Shown: piece after piece, positions 6,863 to 7,449 of the stretch
Position numbering within the stretch: the stretch's first letter is position 1
Layout of the letters: the number at the start of each line of letters is the position of its first letter
Assembly: GCA_023415525.1 (NCBI GenBank)
Contig: JAEZKI010000286.1
Location: 1 to 7,449, forward strand
Source: Bacillota bacterium
Lineage (GTDB): Bacteria > Bacillota > Clostridia > Lachnospirales > Cellulosilyticaceae
DNA: 7,449 nucleotides
Direction of reading: 5' to 3'
Program-made: the position numbers and the translations under genes
Notes under the pieces: model-generated
Seen by the model: the letters and a program-made list of their open reading frames with translations, nothing else
What the model was told of the DNA's origin: nothing
Database searches by the model: none

Positions 6863-6947
6863 AAGGATGGTAGAACCTTATGAACCAAGATATGTTTTTC
6901 ATTAATTTAGCTCCCAAACAGTTGAGAAGGGATTTATAGATATTTTG

Positions 6948-6976
6948 ATATTATAATATTTAGAATATTATGATAT
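6948..6976. repeat. AT-only inverted repeat (candidate operator) over the promoter of the last gene
   Basis: Two 13-bp arms, ATATTATAATATT (6948-6960) and AATATTATGATAT (6964-6976), form a near-perfect dyad around TAG (6961-6963) with one mismatched pair. The right arm runs into the -10 element at 6974-6979. A dyad of this size and position is typical of a repressor operator. The all A/T arms would make a weak RNA hairpin, and no T run follows, so a terminator is unlikely. AT-rich intergenic DNA produces chance dyads more easily than average DNA. Confidence 0.5.
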
Positions 6977-6979
6977 AAT
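6969..6979 (+). promoter_or_regulatory. Extended -10 promoter of the acidic-protein gene
   Basis: TATGATATAAT contains a perfect TATAAT (6974-6979) preceded by the TRTGN extension (6969-6973) known to compensate for a poor -35 in Gram-positive promoters. The nearest -35-like TTGATA (6945-6950) is 23 bp away, too far for standard use. Initiation near 6986 gives a leader of about 38 nt before the ATG at 7024. Confidence 0.6.
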
Positions 6980-7023
6980 TAATCTAAAATGCTATAAATG
7001 GCAAATGAAGAGGGAGGCTAGTC

Positions 7024-7416
7024 ATGAAAAATATACAAAATTACAAGGCTGAGAAGTATGAATCAAAGGATTACGAGGAGGTTGAAGAGAACATATACAG
7101 GGGAAAATCTCCTTGGAGTGAAGAACAGATATATGTGACATCGTTACAATTTGAGCAAGAGCCTGAGTTTGGAGAAGGGGAGTCTCCTAAGGATATTTCA
7201 CAATACCCTCTAGAAGATATTTTAGATAAATTTTTAGTGCATATTACAGATTTCTATGAAAAGGAAAATAATGAGAGTGCTAATACATGCTATCTAGAGT
7301 TTGCAAGCCCAGCTATTAATGCCATACAAAAGTTGAGAACTATTATTGGCAAGCGTGCCTACTTGTATACTTATGAAAAAGATGGCGAAGAATATGAAAA
7401 AACAATTATTGAGTAA
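7024..7416 (+). CDS. Acidic 130-residue protein of unknown function
   Basis: I do not recognise the family. The reading frame is well supported: it has a strong AGGGAGG site at 7011-7017, 6 nt before the ATG, and its own extended -10 promoter. The product is strongly acidic (about 29 Asp/Glu against about 15 Lys/Arg) and rich in Tyr. It has no signal peptide, no membrane segment and no recognisable catalytic motif. The middle (about 63-85, YPLEDILDKFLVHITDFYEKENN) looks helical. The C-terminal part (about 91-130) alternates hydrophobic and charged residues, ending in IGKRAYLYTYEKDGEEYEKTII, which looks like beta strands. It is therefore probably a small soluble cytoplasmic alpha/beta protein. 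Small acidic proteins of this kind include toxin-immunity proteins and phage or plasmid accessory proteins, but nothing here proves either. No partner gene is visible, since the window ends 33 bp later. No terminator is seen in the remaining bases. Confidence 0.75.
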   Translation: MKNIQNYKAEKYESKDYEEVEENIYRGKSPWSEEQIYVTSLQFEQEPEFGEGESPKDISQYPLEDILDKFLVHITDFYEKENNESANTCYLEFASPAINAIQKLRTIIGKRAYLYTYEKDGEEYEKTIIE

Positions 7417-7449
7417 ACAATCACCACTTTCTAGTAGATAGGCTAAATA

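Noticed and set aside
6880..6939. 19-codon open frame (ATG to TAG) between the AraC gene and the acidic-protein gene
   Set aside because: Very short, with only a weak AAGG-type site 11 or more bases upstream and no recognisable similarity. It could be a gene remnant, but nothing supports that.
6863..6947. Possible terminator after the AraC gene
   Set aside because: I found no stem followed by a T run. AAGG/CCTT near 6863-6880 gives only four pairs. Transcription may continue into the next gene.
1..7449. CRISPR array, tRNA or rRNA gene, insertion sequence, or toxin-antitoxin pair
   Set aside because: No repeated spacer structure, tRNA-like fold, transposase motif, long terminal inverted repeats or paired small genes were seen on either strand.

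Overview
The window is an AT-rich stretch of low-GC Gram-positive (Firmicutes) chromosome. The evidence is the strong AAGGAGG-type ribosome binding sites, sigma-A-like promoters, TTAACA-type Pho boxes, a Gram-positive type lipoprotein signal on PstS and an RlmL/YpsC-type methyltransferase that lacks the RlmK half found in E. coli. A clostridial host is my best guess; the sequence alone does not fix the genus.

Layout. Bases 1-266 hold the C-terminal end of a sensor histidine kinase, most likely PhoR. A bidirectional hairpin terminator (285-340) separates it from a convergent rRNA methyltransferase gene on the minus strand (349-1524). The divergent intergenic region 1525-1729 carries tandem TTAACA Pho boxes at 11-bp spacing, followed by the high-affinity phosphate uptake operon pstS-pstC-pstA-pstB-phoU (1730-5722). 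The operon is tightly spaced and closed by an intrinsic terminator that begins inside the last phoU codons. A well-formed sigma-A promoter directly after that terminator drives an AraC-family regulator with a C-terminal GyrI-like effector domain (5957-6862) through a leader of about 170 nt. Last comes a 130-residue acidic protein of unknown family (7024-7416), preceded by an extended -10 promoter that overlaps an AT-rich 29-bp dyad.

How it works together. PstS on the outer face of the membrane captures phosphate, PstC and PstA form the channel, PstB supplies ATP hydrolysis, and PhoU links transporter state to the PhoR kinase. The kinase end upstream and the Pho boxes in front of pstS fit a standard phosphate-starvation loop (PhoR to PhoP to the pst operon). 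The methyltransferase, the AraC regulator and the acidic protein have no evident role in phosphate metabolism.

Most of the window is ordinary core genome. I see no clear previously undescribed system. The points most worth a second look are the pst control region, the operator-like dyad with the unknown acidic protein behind it, and the long leader of the AraC gene.
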